64,000 nucleotides of DNA from Desulfovibrio sp. G11 (GCF_900243745.1 NZ_LT984798.1:1730501-1794500), one strand, 5' to 3'; shown: positions 38,519 to 48,666, numbered from the stretch's first letter. Made by a program: numbers and translations. Notes: generated by a model from the letters alone, not told the origin.

Positions 38519-40300
38519 TTGCGCAAAAAAGTACACCGGACAAAATTTTTGGCAAACAAGGTTTTGCGGCTGGATGCAAGCCGCAGCACGCCCTCGGTAC
38601 GCTTTGCCGACGGGCATGACTATGTGAAAACCAACGAATATGTTCTGTACGGCCACCACTTTGCCGCCATTGCCGCGGCCGGGCCTCTTGTAGGCCCTGT
38701 GCTGGCCGCCCAGTTTGGTTATCTGCCGGGCGCCCTGTGGATTCTGGTGGGGTGTGTGCTTGGCGGCGCGGTTCATGACATGGTGGTTCTTTTTGCCTCC
38801 GTGCGTCATAAAGGCCAGAGCCTTGCGGCCATCGCCACCCGCGAAGTCGGGCCTGTCACGGGTACGGTGGCGGGTGTCGCGGTTCTGTGCATTCTTATTC
38901 TTACCCTGGCCGGTCTTTCTCTGGCCTGCATCAGCGCCATGCACAACGCGCCCTGGTCGCTGTTCATTGTGGTCATCACCATGCCCATTGCCATGATTAT
39001 GGGCCTCATCATGCGCTACAAGAAGAACAGTGTGCTCTTTGCCAGCCTTCTTGGTCTGGTCTTGCTGGTTGTGGGCATTTTGAGCGGGCATGACCTGATG
39101 AAGCAGGATGTGCTTGGCTGGGCTTTTGACTGGGACAGAAACACTGTTGCCATCGCCATTGCCGTTTACGGCTTTTTTGCCTCGGTGCTGCCCGTATGGT
39201 TTTTGCTGGTGCCCCGTGATTACCTTTCTACCTATCTGAAGATCGGCACCATTCTCATGCTTACCGTGGGCATCATCTTTGTGCAGCCCACCATACTCAT
39301 GCCGACCATTACACCCTTTATCAACGGTGGCGGCCCCGTTATCGGCGGCCCCGTCATGCCCTTCATCTTCATCACCATCGCCTGCGGGGCCATTTCGGGC
39401 TTTCACGCCATTATCGGCACAGGAACCACCCCCAAGATGATCGGCAACGAGCGTGACATTCTTTTTGTGGGCTACGGGGCCATGCTGACCGAAGGCTTTG
39501 TGGCCATGATGGCCCTGATCGCCGCCTGCACCTTGATGCCCGGCGACTATTTTGCCATCAACGCTGCTCCGGCCAAGTACGATGCCCTGCTGGCCGCCCA
39601 CCCCAACCTGCATACCGTGGACCTGACATTTTTTGAAGAAAAGATCGGTCTGAACCTTCATGCCCGGCCCGGCGGTGCAGTGTCGCTGGCAGTAGGCATG
39701 GCCCATATTTTCCACAAGATCCCGTACATGGATCACCTGATGGCCTACTGGTACAACTTTGCCGTTATGTTTGAAGCGGTATTCATTCTTACCGCCATCG
39801 ACTCCGGTACGCGCGTGGGCCGTTTCTTCCTGCAGGAAATGCTCGGCAAGGTTTACGCCCCGTTTGGCGACAAGAACTGGGTTCCGGGTATTGTCATTAC
39901 CAGCCTGGCCTTCACCTCCATGTGGGGCTACCTGGTTTACACCGGCAACATCAGCAATATCTGGCCGCTCTTCGGCATGAGCAACCAGCTGCTGGCTGCC
40001 TGCGCCCTTATCGTCTGCACCAGCATGCTCTTGCGCATGAACAGGGGCAAGTACTGCCTGGTAACGGCCATCCCCGGCATCTTCATGACCGTGGTGACAT
40101 TCTGGGCAGGCTACCTGCAGTTGACCACCGACTACATCCCCAACGGCAAGTACCTGCTGGCCGCCCTGGCTGCCCTTGTCATGGTGCTGATGGTCTTTGT
40201 CCTCGTGGGAACATTCCGCCGCTGGACAGAGCTGATGGGCATCAAGACGCTGGTTACGGATTCCTATGGAGAATCTGTCCGCGAGTTGGCAGAAGAATAG
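38519..40300 (+). CDS. CstA-family peptide/pyruvate transporter, N-terminally truncated
   Basis: Membrane carrier of the carbon-starvation CstA family (peptide or pyruvate uptake), 593 aa in this frame. The family core is clear: DYVKTNEYVLYGHHFAAI, GPLVGPVLAAQFGYLPG, AVHDMVVLFASVRHKGQS and SGFHAIIGTGTTPKMI. The usual first membrane helix and the YRxYG segment are absent. The frame opens after a TAA at 38501, the only early start is a TTG at 38519 without a ribosome site, and the homologous part begins at FLANKV. The 5' end therefore looks deleted at the thiS regulatory region. It may be non-functional. A good terminator follows. Confidence 0.8.
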   Translation: MRKKVHRTKFLANKVLRLDASRSTPSVRFADGHDYVKTNEYVLYGHHFAAIAAAGPLVGPVLAAQFGYLPGALWILVGCVLGGAVHDMVVLFASVRHKGQSLAAIATREVGPVTGTVAGVAVLCILILTLAGLSLACISAMHNAPWSLFIVVITMPIAMIMGLIMRYKKNSVLFASLLGLVLLVVGILSGHDLMKQDVLGWAFDWDRNTVAIAIAVYGFFASVLPVWFLLVPRDYLSTYLKIGTILMLTVGIIFVQPTILMPTITPFINGGGPVIGGPVMPFIFITIACGAISGFHAIIGTGTTPKMIGNERDILFVGYGAMLTEGFVAMMALIAACTLMPGDYFAINAAPAKYDALLAAHPNLHTVDLTFFEEKIGLNLHARPGGAVSLAVGMAHIFHKIPYMDHLMAYWYNFAVMFEAVFILTAIDSGTRVGRFFLQEMLGKVYAPFGDKNWVPGIVITSLAFTSMWGYLVYTGNISNIWPLFGMSNQLLAACALIVCTSMLLRMNRGKYCLVTAIPGIFMTVVTFWAGYLQLTTDYIPNGKYLLAALAALVMVLMVFVLVGTFRRWTELMGIKTLVTDSYGESVRELAEE

Positions 40301-40331
40301 CTTCTGTTTCCTGATCCCGGGCTGTGAACAA

Positions 40332-40362
40332 GGCTCCGCTGCCTCGCAGCGGGGCCTTTTTT
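40332..40362 (+). terminator. terminator after the cstA-like gene
   Basis: GGCTCCGCTGC (40332-40342) pairs with GCAGCGGGGCC (40346-40356) with one G-T pair and a 3-base loop, followed by TTTTTT. It starts 32 bases past the stop. Confidence 0.88.
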
Positions 40363-41287
40363 GAAGCAGCCGCTTTGCCTGTGAAAGCTGCCTGCCTGTG
40401 GAAAAATGGTTGGCATCGGCAAGACGCCAGGCGGAAACAACTTTTACAGTTTTATGATTATGAGTAATTTAAGCTAGATGAACAATGACAGGCAGTGCCC
40501 TGAAGGGATTTTTCAAAAATGTGCAATTCTGTGAAAAATATAACTTGCCAAGGGGTGCGAGGTTTGCTAGCTTGAGCGCACAAACAGTTTTTACCGGCAG
40601 CTTTTGTGCTGCCGGTATAGCCGTGCTGCATTGCTCCCACAAAAAGCGGAAGACCGGACCCAACCCCACCGGACTCCGCAGCGGCACGACCATAAAGCCG
40701 CCTGGCGGCTTATGACATGACAAGCGCCGGCTTCTGTCGGTGCAAGACATAGGCGGGCAAGCCCGCGCAACTGAGCCGGATTTGATGAGCGGGACCGCAT
40801 TCCCGCGAGCGCCTGGGTGGCCTGTGCCGCCACAGCGCCTTCAAAATGCTGGCGCATCTGGACGGATCCCGGGACGGCATGGCCGGACCGCAGGGCGTAC
40901 ACTCCCGTACAGACTGCACAGCCCCGGTGAAGCTCAAGGTTCCTTGCAGACCCTGGGCGTCAACTGCTGGCTTGGATCAGACGCCAGAACCCCCGGTCAA
41001 TTGTTGGCCGGGGGTTCTTGTTTGGTAAGGTGACGTGCCGTGTCTGGTGGCTTTTGCAAGCCTGCCGTGCAGGGGCTGCAGTAATATGCCGTCAGGGCGT
41101 CACTGTGCAGCCACGGTTCAGAGCATGCCCAGGGCAGCTCTGTGGAATTTTTTGGCCCGACCGGTTGCGCCGGGTGTTCTTTTTTATTCCGGCCCTGTGT
41201 CGCAGGGGCATGCCCCCTGGCTACCCTCTTTTCCTTGTTCTGGCCGAAGGGGCGCCCGACGCGAAACGTTTGACCTGGAGACTGCGC
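40363..41287 (+). other. 0.9-kb region without genes; candidate structured RNA at about 40545-41024
   Basis: No open frame here has protein-like composition. Visible structures are a 9-base stem ACCGGCAGC/GCTGCCGGT (40593-40616), AAGCCGCC/GGCGGCTT (40695-40711) and several GC-rich stems near 40760-40830. A weak promoter (TTGCCA 40545-40550, TAGCTT 40568-40573) and a strong plus-strand terminator at 40987-41024 bracket it. No RNase P, tmRNA or SRP core was recognised. The function is unknown. Confidence 0.4.
40987..41024 (+). terminator. strong plus-strand terminator with no upstream gene
   Basis: GAACCCCCGG (40987-40996) pairs perfectly with CCGGGGGTTC (41008-41017), with an 11-base loop, followed by TTGTTTGG. 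The nearest plus-strand gene already ends with its own terminator 630 bases upstream. Confidence 0.75.
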
Positions 41288-42427
<1,140 letters not shown>

Positions 42428-42640
42428 TTAGAGGTTGTATCCGCAGGCGCGGCGGCCGCCTTATGGCAACCGCCGCGCGGAAATGTAGCTTTTTTCCAGT
42501 CTGCAACCGGGCCTGATGCCGTAAGGTTGATGTTCTGTATCCGGCTTTCGGCGAAAAAAGGTCTGCCTCGTATTGTTCACGGGCGTTCCGCTTTGCCGGT
42601 CCGGTGCAGCCCGCCTTGCGGCGTGTATTCCGGCGGTCGC

Positions 42641-42877
42641 CTAGCCTTCGTTAACGGCCGCGGCCTGTTCTGCAGGAGGCGTGTAAAGAGCGTCGTCATC
42701 GGGCAGCACCTTGCCCGCAGCTATTTCACGCAGGGCGGTGACCACTTCCTTGTTGCGCGATTCCACAAGGGGTTCGTAACCTTCGCGGTATTGATGCACA
42801 CGTTTGATAGCCATCTGCACCAGCAGAAAGCGGTTATCCACGCGCTCCTGGCAATCTTCAACAGTAATACGGGCCAT
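42641..42877 (-). CDS. rpoZ: RNA polymerase omega subunit
   Basis: Small assembly subunit of RNA polymerase, 78 aa. The N-terminus [17 protein letters not shown], then [15 protein letters not shown], and [16 protein letters not shown] are family-diagnostic. GGAGG lies four bases upstream of the ATG. dnaJ follows on the same strand; the 246-base gap between them shows no gene. Confidence 0.96.
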   Translation of the reverse strand: MARITVEDCQERVDNRFLLVQMAIKRVHQYREGYEPLVESRNKEVVTALREIAAGKVLPDDDALYTPPAEQAAAVNEG

Positions 42878-43108
42878 ACTGCCTCCGTAGTGTGAGCGGC
42901 CGGAGCCGCCAGTCTGTGGCGAAGTGCTTCGCCTCAGTTCGTTTTGGAATTAATACCGCCCGCCCGTTTGTAAAGGGGCCGGGCGCGGAATACGCCTGAT
43001 TGCAGGCTTTGCCTGCTGAAATAAGATATGATATAGGCCGCCTCTGTACCTGTCAAGAGCCGGGAAAGCGGCCCGCAGCATAGACTATTGTTAAGGAGAT
43101 TGCCAGCC

Positions 43109-43903
43109 ATGAGCAGAGAAAAACGGTCTTTCGCGCAGGAAGTATGCGTGAAAAGCGCGGGCAAGGCCATGCAGATGACAGGCATGCTCTGGCCCGGCTG
43201 CCGGGTGGGAGTGGCGGCCTCCGGCGGGGTGGACAGCTTTGTATTGCTGAAAACGCTTAAAATACGCCAGGGAATCGTACCTTTTCGCTTTGAAATCATG
43301 GCCCTGCACCTTAATCCCGGCTTTGACGGCCAGAGTCACGCGGCGCTTTTGCCCTGGCTGGCGGCGCACGGCATTCCTGCTCATGTTGAGGTTACAAGCC
43401 ACGGGCCTGACGCCCATTCAGAAAAAAACCTGCGCCGCTCGGCCTGTTTCCGCTGTGCCTGGCTGCGTCGCAAAAGACTGTTCGAGCTTTGCTCGCAGTA
43501 CGGGCTTACCCATCTTGCCCTGGGACATAATGCCGAGGATCTGGTGGAAACGTTTTTCATGAACATCTGCCGCAACGGGCGTGTGGACGGCATGAGCATG
43601 AACGAGCCTTTTTTTGACGGCAAGTTACGGCTTATCCGCCCGCTCATGCTGGTGGAGAAAAAATACATACGTCAGGCGGCGCGGCAATGGGGCCTGCCCA
43701 TATGGGCCAACGCCTGCCCCTCAGCCGGAAAGACAGCCAGAAGCGACATGGCCCAGACCCTTGAACATCTTTATGCCATCACAAAAGACGGCCGTCGCTG
43801 TGTGCTCAACGGCCTGACCCGCTGGCAGCTCGATAAAAGCAGCGCGGCCGCGCGTGAGCGCGCGCAGGCAGACATGCGGGAAGGTGTGCAGGATGACGGC
43901 TGA
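43109..43903 (+). CDS. TtcA-like tRNA thiolation ATPase (PP-loop)
   Basis: PP-loop adenylase of the TtcA/TtuA class that activates a tRNA base for thiolation, 264 aa. The P-loop is VAASGGVDSFVLL. CFRCAW provides a CxxC, and a third Cys lies in ANACPSAGKTARSD, matching the three-cysteine [4Fe-4S] pattern of TtcA. GHNAEDLVETFFMNICRNG is the second conserved motif. The ATG at 43109 has AAGGAG ten bases upstream. SGGVDS rather than the usual SGGKDS leaves the exact base modified uncertain. Confidence 0.85.
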   Translation: MSREKRSFAQEVCVKSAGKAMQMTGMLWPGCRVGVAASGGVDSFVLLKTLKIRQGIVPFRFEIMALHLNPGFDGQSHAALLPWLAAHGIPAHVEVTSHGPDAHSEKNLRRSACFRCAWLRRKRLFELCSQYGLTHLALGHNAEDLVETFFMNICRNGRVDGMSMNEPFFDGKLRLIRPLMLVEKKYIRQAARQWGLPIWANACPSAGKTARSDMAQTLEHLYAITKDGRRCVLNGLTRWQLDKSSAAARERAQADMREGVQDDG

Positions 43904-43960
43904 GGGTGTGCGCGCCAATCGCATTGACAGGGCCGCCACAGCCCCCTAAAGTTGCTCCGC

Positions 43961-44860
43961 ATGCTTTTCGGCAAATACCATATAGTCATATTCAAAGAGG
44001 GCCGTAGCGGCAGCCGTAATCTGCGGATGCGCGGCTGGTTCGGCTTTTCGGTCTGCGCGCTGGTGCTGGCCCTGGTGGCCTGCAATGTCTGGCTGCTTCA
44101 GGCGTGGCTTGAGTCACGCCATCTTGACGATGACCTTGAGAGCGCCCAGCGGGTGATCACCGAGCAGCGCCGCCAGCTTGTGAGCCTGGCCGAGCGCATA
44201 TCCCAGGTGAGCCGCGACCTGCAGCGGGTGCAGGGGTTTGACTCCAAGCTTCGTATCATGATGAATATGGAAAAAGATCCCGCTGATGCAGGCGGAGGGC
44301 TTGATCTTGTGGGCGATTTTTCACGTTCCTACCTGCCGCTGCACCGGCAGGAGCTGGCAGCCCGCAAGATGCAGGATTTTCTCGAGCGCCTTTCGGAGTC
44401 TGCCCGGCTTGAAGAAGTGCGGCAGCAGGATCTTTTGCTGGCCCTGCGCGAAAATCGTGACGCGCTTTCTTCCATGCCGACCATCTGGCCCGTTGTGGGT
44501 TTTGTGTCTTCAAGTTTCGGGAGGCGCTCGTCGCCTTTTGGCGGGCGGGGGCAGTTCCACAAGGGGCTGGACATCACCAACCGCGTGGGTACGCCCATTG
44601 TGGCTCCGGCCCAGGGGCTGGTCATCCAGTCCGGTCACGATGGGGCCTACGGGCTGAGTATCGAAATCAATCATGGCGGCGGCATTATCACCAAGTACGG
44701 GCATATGCAGCGCTGTGCCGTACCCGCGGGCGTGTGGGTCAAGCGCGGGCAGGTCATCGGTTATGTGGGCATGAGCGGAAGAACCACCGGGCCGCACCTG
44801 CATTACGAGGTGCGCCTTAATGGGGTTCCCGTCAATCCCATGCGCTATATTCTGGACTGA
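43961..44860 (+). CDS. M23-family peptidoglycan endopeptidase with membrane anchor and coiled coil
   Basis: Murein hydrolase or divisome-type LytM protein, 299 aa. A short cytoplasmic tail leads to one helix (GFSVCALVLALVACNVWLLQA), then a coiled coil (about residues 45-90) and the C-terminal LytM domain. Zinc ligands are visible in HKGLDITNRVG and GPHLHYEV. All catalytic residues appear present, so it should be active. The start is ATG 43961, just behind a weak site; TTG 43952 is an alternative. It stands 57 bases after the TtcA-like gene. Confidence 0.9.
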   Translation: MLFGKYHIVIFKEGRSGSRNLRMRGWFGFSVCALVLALVACNVWLLQAWLESRHLDDDLESAQRVITEQRRQLVSLAERISQVSRDLQRVQGFDSKLRIMMNMEKDPADAGGGLDLVGDFSRSYLPLHRQELAARKMQDFLERLSESARLEEVRQQDLLLALRENRDALSSMPTIWPVVGFVSSSFGRRSSPFGGRGQFHKGLDITNRVGTPIVAPAQGLVIQSGHDGAYGLSIEINHGGGIITKYGHMQRCAVPAGVWVKRGQVIGYVGMSGRTTGPHLHYEVRLNGVPVNPMRYILD

Positions 44861-44960
44861 TCGCCCCCGTGCCGGCTTTTTGCGGGGCAAGCCCGCGGGT
44901 CTGCCCGGCAGGGCGCTTTGCCCGCACTGCTCGCAGGCAGGTAACGCAGGTTTGTGTCGC

Positions 44961-44997
44961 AAAAAAGCCGCCCCGGCTGGACAGCTGGAACGGCGGC
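44961..44997 (-). terminator. minus-facing hairpin with T run upstream of the guanidine riboswitch
   Basis: GCCGCC and GGCGGC (44967-44972 and 44992-44997) enclose a loop with further GGCT/AGC pairing. On the minus strand the stem is followed by TTTTTT. No minus-strand gene lies upstream of it, so its role is unclear; it may also end the M23 transcript. Confidence 0.4.
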
Positions 44998-45013
44998 CTT
45001 ATATCCAGATACA

Positions 45014-45062
45014 GGGAGGACGACCTCCCCCCATCAGGGGCATCTGATCCGGGACGACCCGG
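45014..45062 (+). promoter_or_regulatory. guanidine-II (mini-ykkC) riboswitch
   Basis: Two adjacent hairpins carry the diagnostic ACGR loops: GGGAGG-ACGA-CCTCCC (45014-45029) and CCGGG-ACGA-CCCGG (45049-45062), with a 19-base linker. The Shine-Dalgarno AAAAGGAGAG starts 9 bases later, before the gdx ATG. This is the usual arrangement for guanidinium-induced translation of an SMR exporter. Confidence 0.93.
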
Positions 45063-45084
45063 CTCTGAAAAAAAGGAGAGCCGA

Positions 45085-45399
45085 ATGGCCTGGATTTTTT
45101 TGTTTTTTGCCGGTCTTCTTGAGGTTGTGTGGGCATACACTATGAAGCTGTCCGCCGGATTCACCAAGCCGCTCCCTTCCGTGCTCACCATTGTGGCCAT
45201 GATTGCCAGCTTCGGTCTGCTGGCCGTAGCCATGAAAAGTCTGCCTCTGGGTACGGCCTACACCATCTGGACAGGCATCGGTGCTGTGGGGGCCTTTGTG
45301 CTCGGCATCATGGTGCTGGGCGAACCTGTAAGCGCCATGCGCGTGGGCGCGGCTGCCCTTATTGTGACCGGCCTTGTGCTCATGAAGCTTTCTTCCTGA
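45085..45399 (+). CDS. gdx: guanidinium exporter Gdx (SugE-type SMR)
   Basis: Proton-coupled guanidinium exporter, 104 aa, four membrane helices. Glu13 and Trp16 (GLLEVVWAY) match the substrate-binding residues of Gdx-type SMR proteins, and the rest (LPLGTAYTIWTGIGAVGAF, then GEPVSAMRVG) is the SugE signature. The start is ATG 45085 with AAGGAG. A guanidine-II riboswitch lies directly upstream, which fixes the likely substrate. It is a single gene, distinct from the TetR-controlled SMR pair at 6.7-7.3 kb. Confidence 0.95.
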   Translation: MAWIFLFFAGLLEVVWAYTMKLSAGFTKPLPSVLTIVAMIASFGLLAVAMKSLPLGTAYTIWTGIGAVGAFVLGIMVLGEPVSAMRVGAAALIVTGLVLMKLSS

Positions 45400-45799
45400 G
45401 GCCGGGTCCAGCCCGCAATCAGGGCCTGTTTGCCACGTCCTGCTCCGTCTCCGGGGGGCACCCTTGCCTGCCTTGGTGCCGCCTTCCTGCCACCGCAGCA
45501 GGAAAAAGCACCGGACAGCAGTACGCCGGATAAGCACCTGCCGCAGTTGCCTAATGCCCTCCGCTGGAATATGGTCAACGGGTCTGTCTATGGAGTTAAG
45601 GACGTGCTGATAAACGCTCTTTTGCCCTTTGCCTGCGCCGGACCAGTCCCCGTGTGAAATGCCTGCCTGGCATAGATTTCGTTTCGCGCGGCCTGCGCCT
45701 CTGGAGTCAGCGTGCAGAGGGTTACTGATCAGCATTTCCCCAACCTTGGAATACCGGGCTGTGACATGAGTACGCCCGAAAACAGAGAGGGAGAAGGTA
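45400..45799 (+). other. gap between gdx and the DAACS symporter
   Basis: 400 bases without a supported gene, riboswitch core or clear terminator. The region nearest the symporter is purine-rich (GAGAGGGAGAAGG), which supplies its ribosome site. Confidence 0.4.
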
Positions 45800-47005
45800 A
45801 TGGCCAAGATTGGTGATATGGCGCTGGTGCTCAAACTGCTGGCTGGCCTGGTTGTGGGGGCCTTGCTTGGCTTTGTAGCCAATGAGAGCGTCATGAACGT
45901 GGTGGTTTCGGTGCGTCACATTCTGGGGCAGATCATTTTCTTTCTCGTGCCTCTGGTTATTGTGGGCTTTATCACCCCTGCCATCATCCGCCTGGGGCAG
46001 CAGGCCAGTAAAATCCTGCTGGTGGCCGTGCTGCTGGCCTACTCATCTTCTTTGGGGGCGGCGCTTTTTTCCACGTTTTCAGGCTATCTGATTATCCCGC
46101 ATCTCACGGTGTCTTCTGCCACAGAAACGCTGCGCACGCTGCCCCAGATGGTGTTTCAGCTTGATATTCCGCCGCTTTTCAGTGTTATGAGCGCCCTGAC
46201 CCTGGCCCTGCTTTTCGGTCTGGGCGTGGCCCTGACACAATCGGAAACCATGAGCAGGCTTTTTGCCGAACTTGAAAAGGTCGTCAGCTGGCTTATCAAT
46301 AAGGTCATGATTCCCATCCTGCCTTTTTTCGTCGGTCTTTCGTTTATGGGGCTGGCCTATGAAGGCTCGCTTACCAGGCATCTGCCTGTATTTGTGTCTA
46401 TGGTGGCCCTGGTCATCGTGGGGCAGTTTATCTGGCTTTCGGTTCTTTACGGCATTGGCGGCCTTGTTTCCCGGCGGAACCCCTCGCAGGTTTTCCGGCA
46501 CTATCTGCCCGCCTACCTCACGGCTGTGGGCACCATGTCCAGCGCGGCCACCCTGCCCGTGGCGCTGGAATGCGCCCGCCGTTCGCCTGTGCTCAGCCGC
46601 ACCATGGTGGAATTCATGATTCCTCTGGGGGCTACGGTGCATCTGTGCGGCTCTGTTCTGACAGAAACGTTCTTTGTCATGACCAGCAGCCTTATACTTT
46701 ACGGAACCCTGCCCTCTGTAGGGACCATGATTCTTTTCTGTGTGCTGCTCGGCATTTTTGCTGTGGGGGCTCCCGGCGTTCCGGGCGGCACGGTTGTGGC
46801 TTCGCTTGGCATTGTTACAGGTGTTCTTGGTTTTGACGCCACGGGCGTTGCCCTGCTTATCGCCATCTTTGCCTTGCAGGACAGCTTCGGCACGGCCTGC
46901 AACGTCACCGGCGACGGGGCGCTGGCCCTTATTCTTGAAGGTGTTTTCAACGACAACGGGCAACTGGGAGCGTTGCAGGCACCGTCAATGACGGAGCATT
47001 CATGA
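45800..47005 (+). CDS. DAACS-family amino acid/dicarboxylate:cation symporter
   Basis: Secondary transporter of the glutamate/dicarboxylate symporter fold, 401 aa. Signature stretches are IFFLVPLVIVGFITPAI, GTMSSAATLPVALECA (Ser-rich hairpin tip), IPLGATVHLCGS and the C-terminal DSFGTACNVTGDGALALI. The start is ATG 45800 with a GGAGAAGG leader. The stop overlaps the ATG of the downstream cysteine/serine-degrading enzyme (ATGA), which suggests a neutral amino acid such as cysteine or serine as substrate. That is inference. Confidence 0.9.
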   Translation: MAKIGDMALVLKLLAGLVVGALLGFVANESVMNVVVSVRHILGQIIFFLVPLVIVGFITPAIIRLGQQASKILLVAVLLAYSSSLGAALFSTFSGYLIIPHLTVSSATETLRTLPQMVFQLDIPPLFSVMSALTLALLFGLGVALTQSETMSRLFAELEKVVSWLINKVMIPILPFFVGLSFMGLAYEGSLTRHLPVFVSMVALVIVGQFIWLSVLYGIGGLVSRRNPSQVFRHYLPAYLTAVGTMSSAATLPVALECARRSPVLSRTMVEFMIPLGATVHLCGSVLTETFFVMTSSLILYGTLPSVGTMILFCVLLGIFAVGAPGVPGGTVVASLGIVTGVLGFDATGVALLIAIFALQDSFGTACNVTGDGALALILEGVFNDNGQLGALQAPSMTEHS

Positions 47006-48282
47006 ATCAGAACTGGCAGTCATTTATAGATTTGTTGCATGAAGAAGTAGTACCCGCGCTCGGCTGCACAGAGCCTGTGGCAGTGGCCCTTACCGCCGCA
47101 CAGGCGGCGGAAACGCTGGGCCTTACGCCGGAAAGGCTTGAAGTCGAGGTCAGCGCCAATCTGCTCAAGAACGGCATGGGCGTCATGGTTCCCGGTACGG
47201 GAAGCATGGGACTGAGCATTGCCGCGGCTGCCGGCGCGCTTGGCGGCCGCAGCAGTCTGGGGCTTGAATGCCTGCGCCATATGGATGAGGCCCAGGTGGC
47301 GGCAGCCAAGGCCCTTGTGGAGGCCGGATGCGTGGAAATGAAGCTGGCGGACAATGACCTGCTGCTTTACTGTGCCGTGACGGCCCATGCGCAGGGGCAC
47401 AGCGCCAGGGCCGAGCTTGTGGATAGCCATGCCAACATCACGCGGGTATGGCACGACGGCAAGCTTGTGTTCGCCAAGAAAGAGCAGGCGGAGAGCCAGG
47501 ACGACCAGGCCCGCCCCTGGCCCCTGACCCTGGCGGGCATTTATAACTTTGCCGTGGGCGCTCCCATTGAGGATATATCGTTTATCCTCGAAGCGGCGCG
47601 TATGAACCGCACAGTGGCCGAGGAAGGGCTGAAAAGCCAGTACGGCCTTGCTGTGGGCAAAAGTATGGATACGCAGATCCGCCAGCGTATTCTGGCGGAC
47701 GACATGGCCTCTTTTGCCGTCAAGCTCACTGCGGCCGCAGCCGATGCGCGCATGGCGGGCATCATGATGCCTGTCATGAGCAATTCCGGCAGCGGCAATC
47801 AGGGCATTACCTGCACGATGCCGGTGGTGGCTTGCGCCATCCGCCTGCAGATACGCGACGAAGCCCTTGCCCGCGCGCTTATCATGAGCCACCTTACGTC
47901 CATTCACGTCAAGCATCATCTGGGGCGGCTGTCCGCGCATTGCGGGGCCATGGTGGCCGGCACGGCTTCGGGGTGCGGTATAGCCATGCTGCTCGGCGGC
48001 GGCCTTAAAGAAATGGAAATGACCGTGCGCAACATGGTGGGCAATATGGCCGGCATGATTTGTGATGGCGCAAAAAGCTCCTGTGCGCTCAAGGTAGCCT
48101 CGGCCGTGGGTGCGGGCATACAGGCCGCCATGCTGGCCATGAGCGGGTCCGCAGTGCCGGGCAATGAAGGTATTGTGGATGATGACATTGAAGTCTGCAT
48201 TGCCAATCTGGGACGTCTGGGGTCCACCGGCATGCGCGAGACCGACAAGGTTATTCTGGATATTATGCTGCACAAAAGCTGA
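47002..48282 (+). CDS. UPF0597/CyuA-like L-cysteine desulfidase or L-serine dehydratase
   Basis: Iron-sulfur beta-eliminating enzyme of the CyuA (YhaM) family, 426 aa, releasing pyruvate, ammonia and, from cysteine, sulfide. Family motifs are PALGCTEPVAVALTAAQAA, MSNSGSGNQGI, HCGAMVAGTASGCGIAML and GMICDGAKSSCALKV, which contain the probable cluster-binding cysteines. It overlaps the symporter gene by four bases, so uptake and breakdown are coupled. A terminator follows at 48512. Cysteine versus serine preference cannot be told from sequence. Confidence 0.9.
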   Translation: MNQNWQSFIDLLHEEVVPALGCTEPVAVALTAAQAAETLGLTPERLEVEVSANLLKNGMGVMVPGTGSMGLSIAAAAGALGGRSSLGLECLRHMDEAQVAAAKALVEAGCVEMKLADNDLLLYCAVTAHAQGHSARAELVDSHANITRVWHDGKLVFAKKEQAESQDDQARPWPLTLAGIYNFAVGAPIEDISFILEAARMNRTVAEEGLKSQYGLAVGKSMDTQIRQRILADDMASFAVKLTAAAADARMAGIMMPVMSNSGSGNQGITCTMPVVACAIRLQIRDEALARALIMSHLTSIHVKHHLGRLSAHCGAMVAGTASGCGIAMLLGGGLKEMEMTVRNMVGNMAGMICDGAKSSCALKVASAVGAGIQAAMLAMSGSAVPGNEGIVDDDIEVCIANLGRLGSTGMRETDKVILDIMLHKS

Positions 48283-48511
48283 GGGCTTTTTTACAGATGA
48301 TCCTGTCCAAAACAGGAAAAAGGACCTTTGACGCGATCAGACGGGTAAAAGCATTGCGGCATGCATGTGCCGGTGTGCTTTCCGGACAGATGAACTTTTG
48401 CCTGGCAACGTAAGCGACTGTTTGAAACGTTTCCGGCACTGCAAGGCATGCAGTCTGTGCGATGCCCTGACGCAAGCATGGCCCGGCCGCACAGGTTTTG
48501 CTCCGGTATAC

Positions 48512-48553
48512 AAAGAAGCGTACCCCGCTTGTGCGGAGTACGCTTCTTTTTCG
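48512..48553 (+). terminator. terminator between the cyuA-like gene and gatA
   Basis: AAAGAAGCGTAC pairs perfectly with GTACGCTTCTTT (48512-48523 and 48538-48549), with an inner CCGC/GCGG stem, followed by TTTTT less one base. It sits in the 384-base convergent gap 48283-48666 and could serve both strands. Nothing else was seen in that gap. Confidence 0.8.
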
Positions 48554-48666
48554 TATTTCCTGCGTTACGGCAGGTTCGTAAACGGGTTTTTGCCAGAGGC
48601 GTCTCGCTGTGCCCGTGCGTGAGCATTTCTGCCTGCCGTGCCAGACCAGGCCAGAGCGCACTGTTG

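Noticed and set aside
40730..40830. Possible cobalamin riboswitch, from GGTGCAA and CCGCGCAACTGAG
   Set aside because: The conserved GCCAGGAGACC B12 box and the GCCACTG element are missing, and no downstream plus-strand gene would be controlled.
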